From: Phytophthora colocasiae
Lineage: Eukaryota; Oomycota; Peronosporomycetes; Peronosporales; Peronosporaceae
DNA length: 64,000 nucleotides
Assembly: GCA_018806915.1 (NCBI GenBank)
Contig: JAGKQI010000052.1
Span: 682,001-746,000, forward strand
Direction: 5' to 3'
The notes under the pieces are model-generated. The model ran no database searches. It was not told the origin of the DNA and was given only the letters and a program-made list of their open reading frames with translations. This document shows, one piece after another, positions 1-11,900 of this stretch. The position numbers were made by a program, and so were the translations under genes. The number at the start of each line of letters is the position of its first letter. Position 1 is the stretch's first letter.

Positions 1-3000
1 TTGTTGAGTATCCCCTGCTCTGCTAGTTGTAGCTATCACCGTGTTTCGTTCTTGTCCTTTTCTCCACTTTAATTTCTCCGACAGTTGCGGTTGATTAATT
101 GCCTTGATTTCGCTGTGATCCCGACCCCAAGCCTGCCATGGTATGCTTATCATAATATTACGACACCACTTGGTCACTTGTTTGAGGTGCGCTCCCAGTT
201 GTTTTCCTTCTACCATAGGTACTGTGATTGTTGCTGCATATTCCCCGGCCATTGTCCGCTCTGGTTCCAGCTCCACCACGATATCTGTCATTTTGGTCGA
301 TCTTATTGCTGGATATTCCTTTTCTTTTAACGGCTTCCCATTTTCATTAATTACACACCCATTGTCATGCCACAGGGAATTCAATAAAAACTCTGTTTGT
401 GCAGCGGTCAATTTTCTTGTCGTGATATTCTGCGTTGAGAAACGAATCTTGTCGTGATCTAGCTGGTAACTTGAACTTCGCGCAGCCCCAGCACTGATAA
501 TACTTTTGATATCGTTCCGTTCTGCTTCAGATGGTACTATTCCAGCTGATTGAGCCTCCCACAATTCCACTACTCCAACCGCCTGTGAGGTTGTCACTGG
601 TGCTCCTCGTTTTTATCGAAGCTGTTCTTTGAGCATTTGCTGTTCTGTAGGTCTGAAGAAGCAGCCTGATGTTTCACATGTTTTACTTCTATGAACCGTC
701 TCATGCCAGGCTACTGAATACTCGTCTTGCTCAGCTTGTATCCATCGTTCAGCCATGTTAGATCTGGTGGCTTGAAGCGCCGAGTGAATATCTTGTAGTC
801 CTAGACCCCCATCGTTTCTCGGAGCGAAAACCAGAGCTGGGTTCAATTTGTGTTTCGAGGTTACTGTTGCTGTTTTCGCGTTCCAAACAAAATTTTTTCT
901 GAAGGTTTTCCAGTAGTTTCATCACTGCTTTTGAAGGCAGATACTTGTACAAAATACTCGGAAGTGCCACTACGTTAAAGAGAAGCACGCGTTGGTTGAC
1001 TGAATTACTCATAGTTGACGCGATCTTCAGCCTTTTTTGGATCTTATTTACCCGGATCTCCCAATTTTCAAGGGAAGTATCATTATTTCCCACCCAATAT
1101 CCCAGCTGCCGTGTACTTGCGTTCGGATCTAGCACTGGAAACCCATTCCATTTGACTGGAGTCCCGTTGGAATTCATTCCAATCAGTATACTCTTTTCTG
1201 GTTGAACTTGTAGACCCGACATGCTCCCAAATTCCGCTAATAATTCTTTTACTTGATCCAGTTCCTCCAGCGAACTCATGAACACTGTACTATCATCCAC
1301 AAATGACGAAAACTTGTGACGTACAGGCTGATTACCAGTAATTGCGATTCCTTTCAATTGTTGGTGTTGATTGATCGCTCTGCTGAGTGAATCGACCGCT
1401 GTAGTATGAATAGCAGTGGTGCCATTGGGCATCCCTGTCGGATTCCTGAATTTACTCCCCATTCCTTCGAGAGTTTGCCGTTAACTTGATACTGCGCTGT
1501 CGTTCCTTCATGCAGTTGGTGTATCACATTAAGGAACGTCTCCGAAAATCCATATCTTCTGAGAACTTTGATCATGTAAGCTCTATCCAACGTATCGTAT
1601 GCTTTCCGTAGATCGAGGCATAGCACACCTGGGCTGCTGTTCCACGGAGTGTCCGATTTTTTTTCACTTTGCCCCAACACTGCCCGGAGTATTGTTATCG
1701 TTTTGTCGATGCTACGTCCTCTTACAAATCCTTGCTGACTTGAACTTATAAGCTTCGGTAGGACCTGATGCATCCGTTCTGCTAGGATTCTGCCAAATAA
1801 TTTGTACGCCGTATTCAACAGTGCTATAGGTCTATAGTCCAGAGCATCACTTGAATCTCCTTTTTTTCTCAGTGGAACCACCGTTGCTTTAAGAAAGGAT
1901 TTTGGAACTCCATCTCCCCCCATGATCGCGTTGTACAGCTTTGTTAGACTTGGAGTTAACTGGTCTCCAAAATCTTTGTAAAAATCATGATTTAACCCCG
2001 TTGTCCCTGCTGTCTTATGTCTTTTCAGTTTCTGGATTGCCCCCCAAGTTTCCAGCTCAGTTATTGGTGCTACGATTGCAGCAGTCTCGTCCTTAGTAAC
2101 TCTGATGTTCTCTGGTATGTTCACAAAGTTGTTGAGCCGTTCATCAAGCTCCTCCACATTAGTCGTAGCATGTGATTGAGCGAAAATGTGGCTCCACTCT
2201 GCATTCCTCCTCAATTGGATAGTTGATCTTGTAAAAGTGTCCTGCTGATGGTCGAATCTGCGAAATCGTCTGATTTCTTTGCCAGTCGGAATTACGCTTA
2301 TAAAATCGTCGAATTTCTTCTGGAGATCCAATTAATCTGTGACCAAACGATCTTGAAGCACGGATTCTTGCCGATTTGGCAAGATCTTCCATTAGCTTAC
2401 CTCGAGTACTGCGCGGAGTCCGTGTTTCTGCTCGCAAAGTTCGAAAATATCGATCTGTTCACTTGAGCTACCAACTTGTCCCATTCCGCCACTGGATGAT
2501 CACTGGATTCAAATTGGTCAAGAAGGGGGACTAGCTTAGCTTCAATCGTGTCACGAATTCGCTGTGGTCGCCCACTAAGTATCGGATAGTATGTCTTTGT
2601 GCTATTGGAACGTGATTGTGGAGTTCCCGTTGCTAGCTCAAGACGGACTTCCTGGTGATCCGAATCGTGGGCTGGGCTTAAACATCAACCCATTGAGTTA
2701 CCAGCATAGGCTCTCCTTTCACATAAAATCTATCCAGTCTGCTCGCTCCATCTTTCCTCCAAAATGTGAAATGCTGCAGTGGATCATTATCTTCTTCTTC
2801 CATGTCAAGATCTCTGTTCATTTCTACCGCGTCTGTAAGCTCATGATTATCCACCAATTCCTTCAATTCCACGCTCTCACATCCTGCTGTGCTTGGTTTT
2901 CTTGCCACTACTCGGTCTTTCTTGGGCCTGAGCACACAGTTAAAATCACCTCCAATTATTACCGCTTCATGATCCTTTAGCCACAAATCGAGCTCCTTGA

Positions 3001-3517
3001 AAAACGCAGGTTTCTTCGCCTTATCTGAAGGAGCGTACACATTTACCACAAGCCAATTATTTACTTCAATAGCCATAATTCGGGGTGTCCATTCTTCTTC
3101 TCTCCATGGTTGTATTTTGCAGCTGAATTCAGGAGAACACATTATTCCCAATCCTGCCGACCTGGATTCCGTTGTTGTCCAATAACTGAGTGGATTCTCA
3201 GTTCGTGCTAGTTGCCAAGTGCGTTGCCACGCTTCTTGTATTTCGCTGACTTCCTGTTTTGAACGTAGTGACGTTTCCTGTACCATTATAATGTTTGGTT
3301 GTCTCCACCCTCGTCTTCCTCTCCATCCATTGATCCATTTTCTTCTTGACTTCTTGGCGAAACCTCTCAGGTTTTGAGTGGCTATCGTCATGTCGATTTC
3401 TTTTTTCTTGTAGAATTTCTCATTTAGTGCTGGCTCATCGAAGAGCGCCGCAATATTACTCAATTCAGCGTAATAATCTCCTTCAGGTAGCTCCAGACAG
3501 TGAATTGTGTCTGTCAT
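1..3517 (-). pseudogene. LINE ORF2: EEP endonuclease and reverse transcriptase
   Basis: The 3517-2678 segment is an EEP endonuclease: it shows TQNLRG, a QET motif, VVNVYAPS, GGDFN and a terminal SRLDRFYV. The reverse transcriptase follows at about 2440-850, with DYRPIALLN, QQGFVRGRS, LDLRKAYD, GIRQGCPMAPLLF and the catalytic FVDD at about 1300. A tail with GGLGLQDIHS begins at about 840. Reading switches frame near 2670, 2330, 1450 and 850. At 613 a TAA interrupts the frame, but the same frame stays open to about base 1 (for example through LWHDNGCVINENGK), so the protein continued past the window. This domain would nick target DNA and prime reverse transcription in a live copy. Confidence 0.9.
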
Positions 3518-3647
3518 TTTCTACTGTTGGTTTTGGATATTCTCCGTTGACTCCGGTACGGTCGCTATGGTCTTCGCAAACTTCGTCTCTAGTATAGCCC
3601 AGCATCCAACCGTATCCACCCATGTATGGCTGCGTGTAGTTCGGGAT

Positions 3648-6600
3648 TCACTTCCAATGTTTCAAAAGCAGATCCAGGTGCCCGATCAGACTTTCAGGTA
3701 TACTCCCCGTTGCCCCTGCTAGATTTGATAGTTCCTCCCTGTAAATAAGTGCTGCCAACACCATTCTTGACAGTTTTTGTCGCTCTGCTTCTCTACATAG
3801 CTTCAGGAGTTCGGAGTTGAGAAACTTTTGTTTCTTCATTGACCCCCAAAATGACCTCGCGTAAATATTGTAGGGATCATTCTTGCTTTTCACCTGGTCT
3901 TGGAAAGCAATCTTCCACTCCTGCAGCCACTGCTTTGATTCTATTGACCTCTCCATTGCGATCAATTGACTCATGCAAGTAACCAGGCATTCCCTACGAT
4001 ACGGTAGCGTCCATTCATCAAGTACTGCATCTGTCATTGTACTTAGGATGTAGTCCGGCGACTGGAATTTCTGAAGCAGGGCCATAACGTCCTCAGGCGC
4101 CGTTCGAACTACTTTTTTCCATTGCGTTATATCCATGGGCATGGTTGGAAATGGAGCTTGCGTTTGCTGCCAAGTTGTACTTAGCTCATTCCACTCCATC
4201 TTTAACACTTGTTCCTTTAGTCTGTTTGTCCCCAACGAATTGTTTTCCTTAAAAAATCGACCCGTTCCCAAGCGATTCTTTTTGGAATTTGTGCTTCTGT
4301 CCACTTGGTCACTCCGCGATGCTTCTCCTTGATCCGACGGTGTCCATTCAGACGTTTGGTTTGAGGTTTCACTAGTTTGTGAGAAAGTAAAGGTTGATGA
4401 TGGCCCAGTAAATTTAAGTGGTGATGCCAGTCGTGGATCACTGCTGGCGTAACTGCAAATTCTTGCGCCCATTTCCTCACAGTATCTGCCACCGTTAAGT
4501 TTGCTGCCCGTAATGCTGCTCGTTTCTCTGGTGCCATTCCTTCCAACCCTTGAGCCACATATGTCTGCAATACTTGGCCTCCTTCTCCTTCACGTTGGTA
4601 AATTCTCGTCTTGCTCCTCCTGACTGTGATTTTGCAGCTTCTCCTCCATCAATTCGTCTTCGTCCTCAATCTGATCTTCCGTCTCCCTCTCGTTCGCTGG
4701 AGAGGTTTCTTCCTCTGGTACTTGAACGTTGGATTCTATCTCCATCTGCGATTCCTCATTTCCGTGTAGGCTACCGTAGAACCGAAGCCAGGAATAATGA
4801 TCACCAGTGTATAAAAGTACAATCGGTTCAGCTTTCTTTCTGTTTTCTGGCTTACACGCTTTCTGGAGTGCAGCGACCCATCTCCTTGGTTTTCCAGCTT
4901 TCATCATCCTTTCCTTCGCAGAAAAGTATTCAATGCCGCGAACTTTCACGTCTCCTGGTTCAAAGATGTTATAACATGCCGAGTTCATTCCGTTTCTGGC
5001 ATCGACAGTGAAGATTGGCCGTCGTAGAATCTTCGCCATCATTCGTAACGTCTCCGTTGATCCCTAGTAGCGTACTGGAATCCTCGTGTCTAGTTTGGAC
5101 GTGGTTTTACTCTGTTCAACAATGTAGTCTTGGTATTGAGTTTTGGATTGGCTTGCAGCGAGCTTTGGCTGATTACTCGTATCGAAGACTCCTCCTCGTC
5201 TCGCCAAGTCTTTCAGTAAGCGAACTCGCTCATCATGGGGGTATTCTTGCTCAAAAAAATGGTTTGTAGCTGCGACTATTCCTCGTTTGATTTTTCCAGT
5301 AAGGTTTTCCAGAGGTACCACATTATCTTGCTGGCTGAAATCTTTCGCCAACAATGCCATTGCCACCGCATAGAATTGGCAATTACCCGTCCTAGGTGTA
5401 GTTACCTGCTCAAGCCCGCAGTCTTGAAGTACTTGCAGTCCGGTTACTTCCTCATTGGGATACTTTGCCACATCTAATTGTAAACATGCATCATAGATTT
5501 CTTGTTCAGTTTTTCCTCGTTTTTCCACAATGAGTTTCTCCATAAGATCTCTCTGCTTCGTCATGGCATTGGAGCTGTTTCTGATTGCCCGATGGATTTC
5601 CTCTGTGATAGTCCTGCCTGTTTGTCTGGCCACTTGAGCTCTCTCTGCCTCTGGTTCCGAAATTTGCTTTGAGGCTTCAACCGAATCCGTTTTACTTTCT
5701 TTACCGTCTTCTTCCTCCATTCGTTTGCTGTGGTTTGGTAGGTCCTTCACCGCTGAACCTTTCGACTTCCTATTGTCATTCCCAGCCATTTTCCACTCGT
5801 TATCTGGATGCGTAGTGGAAATCATCCCTGAGGAATTATTATCCTCTCGTTTCAAGATCTGCATTGTTGGCTGTTTCTCAGTTTTTTTGTTGTTTGTCTT
5901 TGTTTCTGTTTTTTCATGTTGTTCGTTCATCCAAAGCTGCTCAAGCTCTTCCACACTTGTTATTGTCGACGGTTGGCGAGGTAAAGTTTCAATATCTTCA
6001 GCAGTCACTTTCAAGCTGAATTGGGATTTCCAGAAGTCATCTGACGCCTTGCATACTGTTCGCATGTGCCCATTAGCTCCACACGAGAAGCATGGCGACG
6101 CAGGATTTCGGCTCACGTGATGAACCAAGATTTTGGTACCTTCCCAGTTGATGAAACGTATCCCATCGAGGAATTGAGGGCAATGGTTGCATCGGAAAAA
6201 TATGTCCCATGTATCTGTCTGAGGTATTTGTCCCGCTGTGGTAGGTGCCACGTATGATACACCCCTTGGAATTGTCTGTGAATGTACGCATCGATTGCTG
6301 CCTCGTCCAAAAAGCGAGATAGGTTGAGGAGTCTGACATGGTACCTGTCCCGTGGTAGTTCGTCTCTAATGCCATCTGCCCCAACTTGGCGTCCCCATAC
6401 TGCTTTGGATCTGTCGGTACCGCCGGTAGCCGTCCCAGATTCTACCTCATGTGCATTTCGTAATGGAAACTTGCGATTCCTGAAATTCAACACTGTAAAT
6501 TCCTTACTCCATTTGCTGGCCATTTCTCTCGTCCAAAAGATCAAGTGGATTGCATGCTGTCCTTGGTCATAACATATCTGCTTGGCTTCCTGTAACATTG

Positions 6601-7783
6601 CCGTGACTTTAGCTGGATCATTACCACTGTTGTTGATCCCAAGCAAGAACTCATGCGTCAGACGCTTTCTTGTCTGGAATTGTGGGTAGATCTTGAACTC
6701 TGGATACAGCTTGAGGATCAGATCGCCTTCAACTTGCGCCTTGATGGTGTTCTGAATTTTTCGATAGGCTTGAGGATCGCATATACGTTTCAGAAAGTCT
6801 GGAAGTCTCGGGCACAAAATTGCGCCTTCCAAAATCCCTCTGATAATAGTACTTTCAATCTCGGTCGGCTTTCGGAGGTGACTAGGAAAACCGTATCGAA
6901 TTTCACAGGTTTGTCGTAGTTCCTTGATTTGCTCAGGGGAGAATGCACTTTGAAGAAATCGGTAAATGGACGGCTTCCCTTCCGTCATTTCGATGTCCTC
7001 TATTCCTTCTTCCTTCTCGTGAGCTGGAAACAGCCGTTTTGACCACGGATTCGCTGCTGGGGCTGGTTTAGCTTGCACTGATTTCACAAGTACGTCTAGC
7101 GTCTCACTCAAAGAGCTTCTGGACTTGTAAATGGCTCGTGTCATCGCTTGGAGGCGTGCTCTCCATTTTCTCGCATCAGCTTGCCCTTCCTCGACGTCGA
7201 TCAGGAATAGCTTAACTATGAGATCCACTTCATCCTGTTCCAAAGCTGGGTATCTACGCCGTACTGGAGGAAGGAATTCTTCGGGATGCTTAGCAAATAC
7301 TTCTTCAAACATGATCTGCAAGTACTCCGTTTCACATTCCGTTTCGATTGCCTGACTGAGAGTTTGGTCTCGCATTTGATCCACTAAGAATGCATGCATT
7401 TCAGTGAAGCTCAGCTCCTCCATGTCAACATCGTCAAATATTGGTGGATCTTCTTTTTCTTCGGTTTCTTCCTGTTTCTGGGTTGATTTTTTCTTCTTTG
7501 TGTTCTCTCGTTGTTTGCCCGTGGACGTACCCGTGCTATCATCAGTCTCACCATCATCTCGTCCGTCTCTTTCTCGCGATGACCTTGCGACCGGTTGATT
7601 TCCTGGTTTCTCCACAGTTGGTTCCTCCTCCGGCTGTGGCGACTGTGTTGTTACATCAGTGACTTCTTGTTTCTTGTTCGTTTCGACCTCCGACCTATCG
7701 GGAGGCACCCTTGGTACCTTTCTCCCAGTCATATACAGTGTTGCTTGGAGAGATTGTTGTGGACTACACCTTTGCCCGTCCAT
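3648..7783 (-). pseudogene. LINE ORF1: Gag-like region, CCHC knuckle, OTU protease
   Basis: The 7783-6130 part is a charged Gag-like region with long acidic and lysine-rich low-complexity stretches. A frameshift near 6150 leads into a zinc knuckle, CFSCGANGHMRTVC. Next comes an OTU-type cysteine protease: TPRTGNCQFYAVAMAL carries the expected Asp/Gly-Asn-Cys box (here TGNC), and IVLLYTGDHYSWLRF carries the late His. A single in-frame TAG at 5064 splits the OTU domain, and the frame continues through to 4590. A further tail with unknown function follows in two frames to 3648. OTU domains remove ubiquitin or process polyproteins in known families; the role here is inferred only from the motif. 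Confidence 0.85.
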
Positions 7784-8046
7784 AGCCTCAAGCAAAGTGG
7801 TACCGTCGTATTTACCTTATCGCAAATATCACACTACTACTCGCTAAACATCAATGAATCAGGGAATGCTTGCATCCAAGCGCGAAGGCGGGCTCCTAGG
7901 CAGCAAGTTTTGACCGGCAGCTCATCACCTTGCGAGTCCAGGTTCAATGCTGATTACCAACTTCAATGTGATATTTGCGATAAGGTAAATATGACGGCAC
8001 CACTTTGCTTGAGGCTATTCCCAGATTGGACGGGCAAAGGTGTAGT
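7763..8046. repeat. Foldback (MITE-like) element
   Basis: The left arm (7763-7832) and the reverse complement of the right arm (7968-8046) match over about 70 bases, including ACTACACCTTTGCCCGTCC and CCTTATCGCAAATATCAC. The right arm has an extra 10-base segment. The loop is about 135 bases with no gene. The element sits between the LINE 5-prime end and the truncated CRN copy, so it interrupts the CRN reading frame. No target duplication could be recognised with confidence. Confidence 0.7.
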
Positions 8047-8925
8047 GAACAGGTGCGAGTGGTGAAATCGAGAGTAGGCATACCCACCAATTGCATCGTT
8101 CTCGTCAAATAAACCAATGTAAGATTGGTTTGTTTGCGGGACCAGAGATGTTTCGTAGCTGTTCTCCACGCCCCAAGTAAAATAGAAGATATTATCTTCT
8201 GGCGATCCACATATTATGTGGATCGCCCGTAGAGTGGAAGGCAATATTTTTCCTCTCTGTCATCAATTTCAGAATCAGGAACACCAATTCCGGGACTTCC
8301 AAGTACCAGAACTCTGCGCGCTTTTCGGTTTGAGTCGAATTTTTCCGTGATCAACGCATGAAGGTCCCAGTATTCTTGTCGGACGTACAGACCGTCGTAG
8401 ATATCAATTCCCATAAAGTGCTTTGGAACTTCCAACAAACGACCTGCAGCCAGATCTGTGTCACTTAGCTTCAGTCCACATTTGACAACCGAAAGCAGTT
8501 CCTCCTCCGCAATCCCAGAGGAAGCAATTCGCTTTCTATCACCTACGGTGAAATTGTTTGGGTTTCCGAAATTACCACCAACACGTGAATCGCATTTTCT
8601 CCGAGAGAAGTACCAGACTCGAACAGTTCCGACTTGTTCAGCTCCCACGATACGTGCATCTTCTCGTATGAAGTGACATCTCCACTCTGAAGTATTAAAT
8701 CCAGCGTATCGTCATCTTTGAGCCACAAGTTGCCCTTCTTCGCCAAGTAAAGCTGAATTTTCGGCAACGGAACTGTGATAGCCCTATCGCTCTGAGATGT
8801 TATTGCCACCTTCAGGTTTTCCACCGACTCGTTCAGGTCGATATCAACCGAAAACACGCTTCCAGATACACCTACAATCGCACAAAAGAGATTTTCCTTC
8901 CACGAGCGAAGCAAATTCTGTAAAA
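8047..8925 (-). pseudogene. Crinkler (CRN) effector pseudogene, copy 1
   Basis: Shares near-identical sequence with the CRN at 18.1 kb: a header domain with LYLAK and HVLVV motifs, then a region leading to a P-loop. It is broken in several ways. The initiator ATG is lost in a short deletion at about 8893-8900. There is a frame change near 8540-8560. A roughly 16-20 base deletion removes the lysine/serine end of the Walker A motif near 8267. The 3-prime half is cut off by the foldback element at 8046. CRN proteins are oomycete effectors that act in host cells; this copy cannot make one. Confidence 0.88.
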
Positions 8926-8982
8926 AGCATTATAAATAAAAGCATTTTATATAAAAGTAAAAATATCACTTTTGAGCTAGAC

Positions 8983-11900
8983 ATGAACACCTCCACAGTC
9001 GATCGGGACGGCGACGAGTCCATGGCCGTCCCCGCGCCTCCAGGCCCTTTCTGCCCCACCGCATCGGCTCAATCGCTTCCCTCACGTCTTCTCTCGATCG
9101 TAGCTGCCGGCGAGCTCCCGACACTTCCTACTGACGACGATACGGACGACGTTTTGACCCCGTTCCTGCCGCTTTTTTCCCGTCTACAGAGCTCGCGCCG
9201 CCTCTCCTGTCCGCCCCATTCGCTACCCAAGGCTACTGCGCTAGATGTCACGCTTCTTCGGGTCGAAGAGACCTCGAAATGGCGTCAATACGCTCACGTG
9301 TTCACCCATCTGGCTCCTTCCAGGCTACAAACGACCATATCTCCAAGCGACGAGGCCGCTTTCCGACGCTTCGAGGGTGGATCAGCAGAGGGAAGAGTGT
9401 TGATCATTCTGTGTGAGTGGTTGCTCGCTGGCCCCGGGAGTCTGGAGTCCAGCGAGCTCCTAATGAACGAAATCTACCAGGAAGACATTGCTGCCATTTT
9501 AGTCTACACTCTGGCCAGTACTAAGCTCCAAACTCAGCAGAGAGCAGCACTAAACCCGCTAGGGATTAAAGCTATGGCTCGCAAAGCTCTCAGGGTTCCT
9601 GTTGGCCCCGTTCTGCTCTCCAGATTGGCTGTTAATGACCCTTCGAACGTTGAGCAGCTCATGGATGCAGTTGTAGCTGTTGCCGTGGAGACTACGAGGG
9701 GTAAAACAACCGCAGAACAGGAACAAGACACACTCAGGGGTTCGTTGCACGTGTTGGAGAATGCTAGACGCACCTGTATGCAGCTGGCCAAGCTGACGCC
9801 GCTGTACGCAGCGAGGCTTCGAGAAAAACTCAGTGTACAGGCTTCATCACTGCATTGTGCAGCGATGACGTTCGAACTCTTGACTACGTGTACAGATAAA
9901 AAAGACGTGAGTGTGTTCATGTACCAGTGGTTAAAGCGAGATGGAGCACCAGGATCAGCATTGAGGACGTATGTGCAGCATGCTACTCGTGATACTACAG
10001 CTACAGACGAGTTTTTTCTTGATGCTGCAGCTTATTTGACCAAGATTCGTGGCATTCTGCTGGATACGCTGGATGCGACTTCGCGATATGAAGTGACGGC
10101 TGCGCTTGGTGCGTGCGTCGGTCTTCAGGTGCTTGGCAGCTTCCCACTCACAGAGCCAGAGCGAACACGACTACTGCAAAGCATCAATAAGCTAGCTTCG
10201 ACGTCGGCATCTTCACGTGCCATTAGTCTGGGGTTTATTGTGGTCGTGCTGGTGTGGTATCCACTCGCCCCTGCGTTGAGCAAGGCCCCAGGCCAACGTG
10301 ACGAACACACGAAAGTGACAGTGACTTTATCTCAGCAGGTTTTAGTATCACTGTTTCAAGCGCGAGATGCTGGTGCAGGACCACTTTTCGTTGTGTCGGC
10401 TGTGCTGTTCTACACGAAAGCTCCGGCGCTTGTCCCTTTCCTTGCGTCGGTGATTGGCTTTGACGGAGAAAATTGCAGCGCAGCCTCAACCTCGGCTGCA
10501 GGACCCGGTATTCAGGTACAACAGGCATTACGAGCAGAGTACCTCCACGTTTTCGGTGATGTGGTACTCAAGCCGGTTCTCACGGAGAATTTGCTCGCCC
10601 GTCAGGTACTGACGTTCCCCCCGGCAACTCGCGTCTCAGCTTTAGATGCGGTGTCATCAGGCCACGGTCAGCACGAGTTTACACTGCGTGGATTGCATGG
10701 GTTACTGTGCGAAAAGTCATTTTTGCGCCACCACCACGCGCATCGGCTGGAAAGCTGGCTGGCTACTCAGGTCGGAGAGCAGGCCGCGTTGCCTGTTCAT
10801 CCACTGCTCGTGAGTCTGTTGCTTGAATGGATCGAGAATTACGTCATGGCGTTTGAGTACCCCATCGCACAGGCTCCTCGTCGACTTCAACTCTCGATTG
10901 TCCCGTTGCGCAGCTCCACATTGGTGAAATGGCTCTCTGTGCCGAGCTTGGGACGTACTTATGACCCCAAGAAAGGACAAGATCACGAGTTGGTGTGGGC
11001 TCGAGGTGTGCTGGGGCTGACTTATGCGCTTCAGTTTAACCAGCGACTACGTCACGCTACCATGGTCCCCGGAAGTAAATTGAGCAGCCTGGTTTCGACA
11101 TCGTCGGTGGCCTCCGGCGCGTCTGTTTCAGGTGCGCTTGGACCTGGTGCTGATCTTTGTCTGCATTATGACCTGAGTGCTTTTCCGCTACGCAATATTG
11201 TCACCCAAGCGATCACCCACGGAGACCAAGGCGGTGCCTTCGAATATGTGGCTCCGACATTGCTGAAGCTCATGATGGAGGAATACCCACACCTTTTTGA
11301 TGCTGCTACTACATCCGTGCCATCAGGATCGACATTGCAGTTGATTCCACTTGCTTCTGGACCTCAAGATAGTGTGGAGCGCGATCTGACAAGTAGTTGG
11401 TTCCGCAGTCGCCGTACATGCGGTGAATTGCCTGACATTCGTGTCGTTGAAGCTCCTGTGTCGTGGACGGCGGTGAAAGCTAGACTGCTGGAGTTGCAGT
11501 CAGCACCTATTGAGGTGGCAACGCGCGAGTTGTCTGAACTAGTGGATAGCTTCCTCCCGTACGCCGTTGTATCATCCGAGAAATCGCCTGCAAGATGCCG
11601 ACAGTTGGCTGCATTCTGTTCACAGGTTGCATCACTCTATGAATTGCGTGTTCGCCGGGAAAATGGGGCGGATATTTCACTGTTGATGCGATTAGTGCAT
11701 GCACTGTGCTTCCCGGATGCTTTGTGGCGCCAACAGCAGGCACAGACGCACCGTGGAGCCACGTTACAACTGATGACGTATATGCAAGTGCTAGAGGAAC
11801 CGTTTCGCATTGTCGATGATGCGCACGAAGGTGTGTTCCGTCAGCCGGCGCTTCTTCGAGTTCTGCTTGGACTTGTTCGTGACGTGCGAGCTGCAGCTAA

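Larger units (their letters stand above)
1..7795 (-). mobile_element. Non-LTR (LINE) retrotransposon, decayed, runs off left edge
   Basis: Two consecutive coding regions on the minus strand have the order ORF1 (CCHC, OTU protease) then ORF2 (EEP endonuclease, reverse transcriptase, C-terminal tail), which defines a LINE. The 3-prime end lies beyond base 1. The 5-prime end is near 7760-7795, where it meets a foldback element. Several frameshifts and two in-frame stops show the copy is dead as it stands. The EEP endonuclease places it with the L1/Tad/CR1-like groups rather than the restriction-like-endonuclease groups; the exact clade was not determined. Confidence 0.93.

Noticed and set aside
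8797..8982. Upstream extension of the INTS2 frame to 8797
   Set aside because: It is the antisense of the CRN header, with no similarity to INTS2; ATG 8983 gives a better N-terminus.
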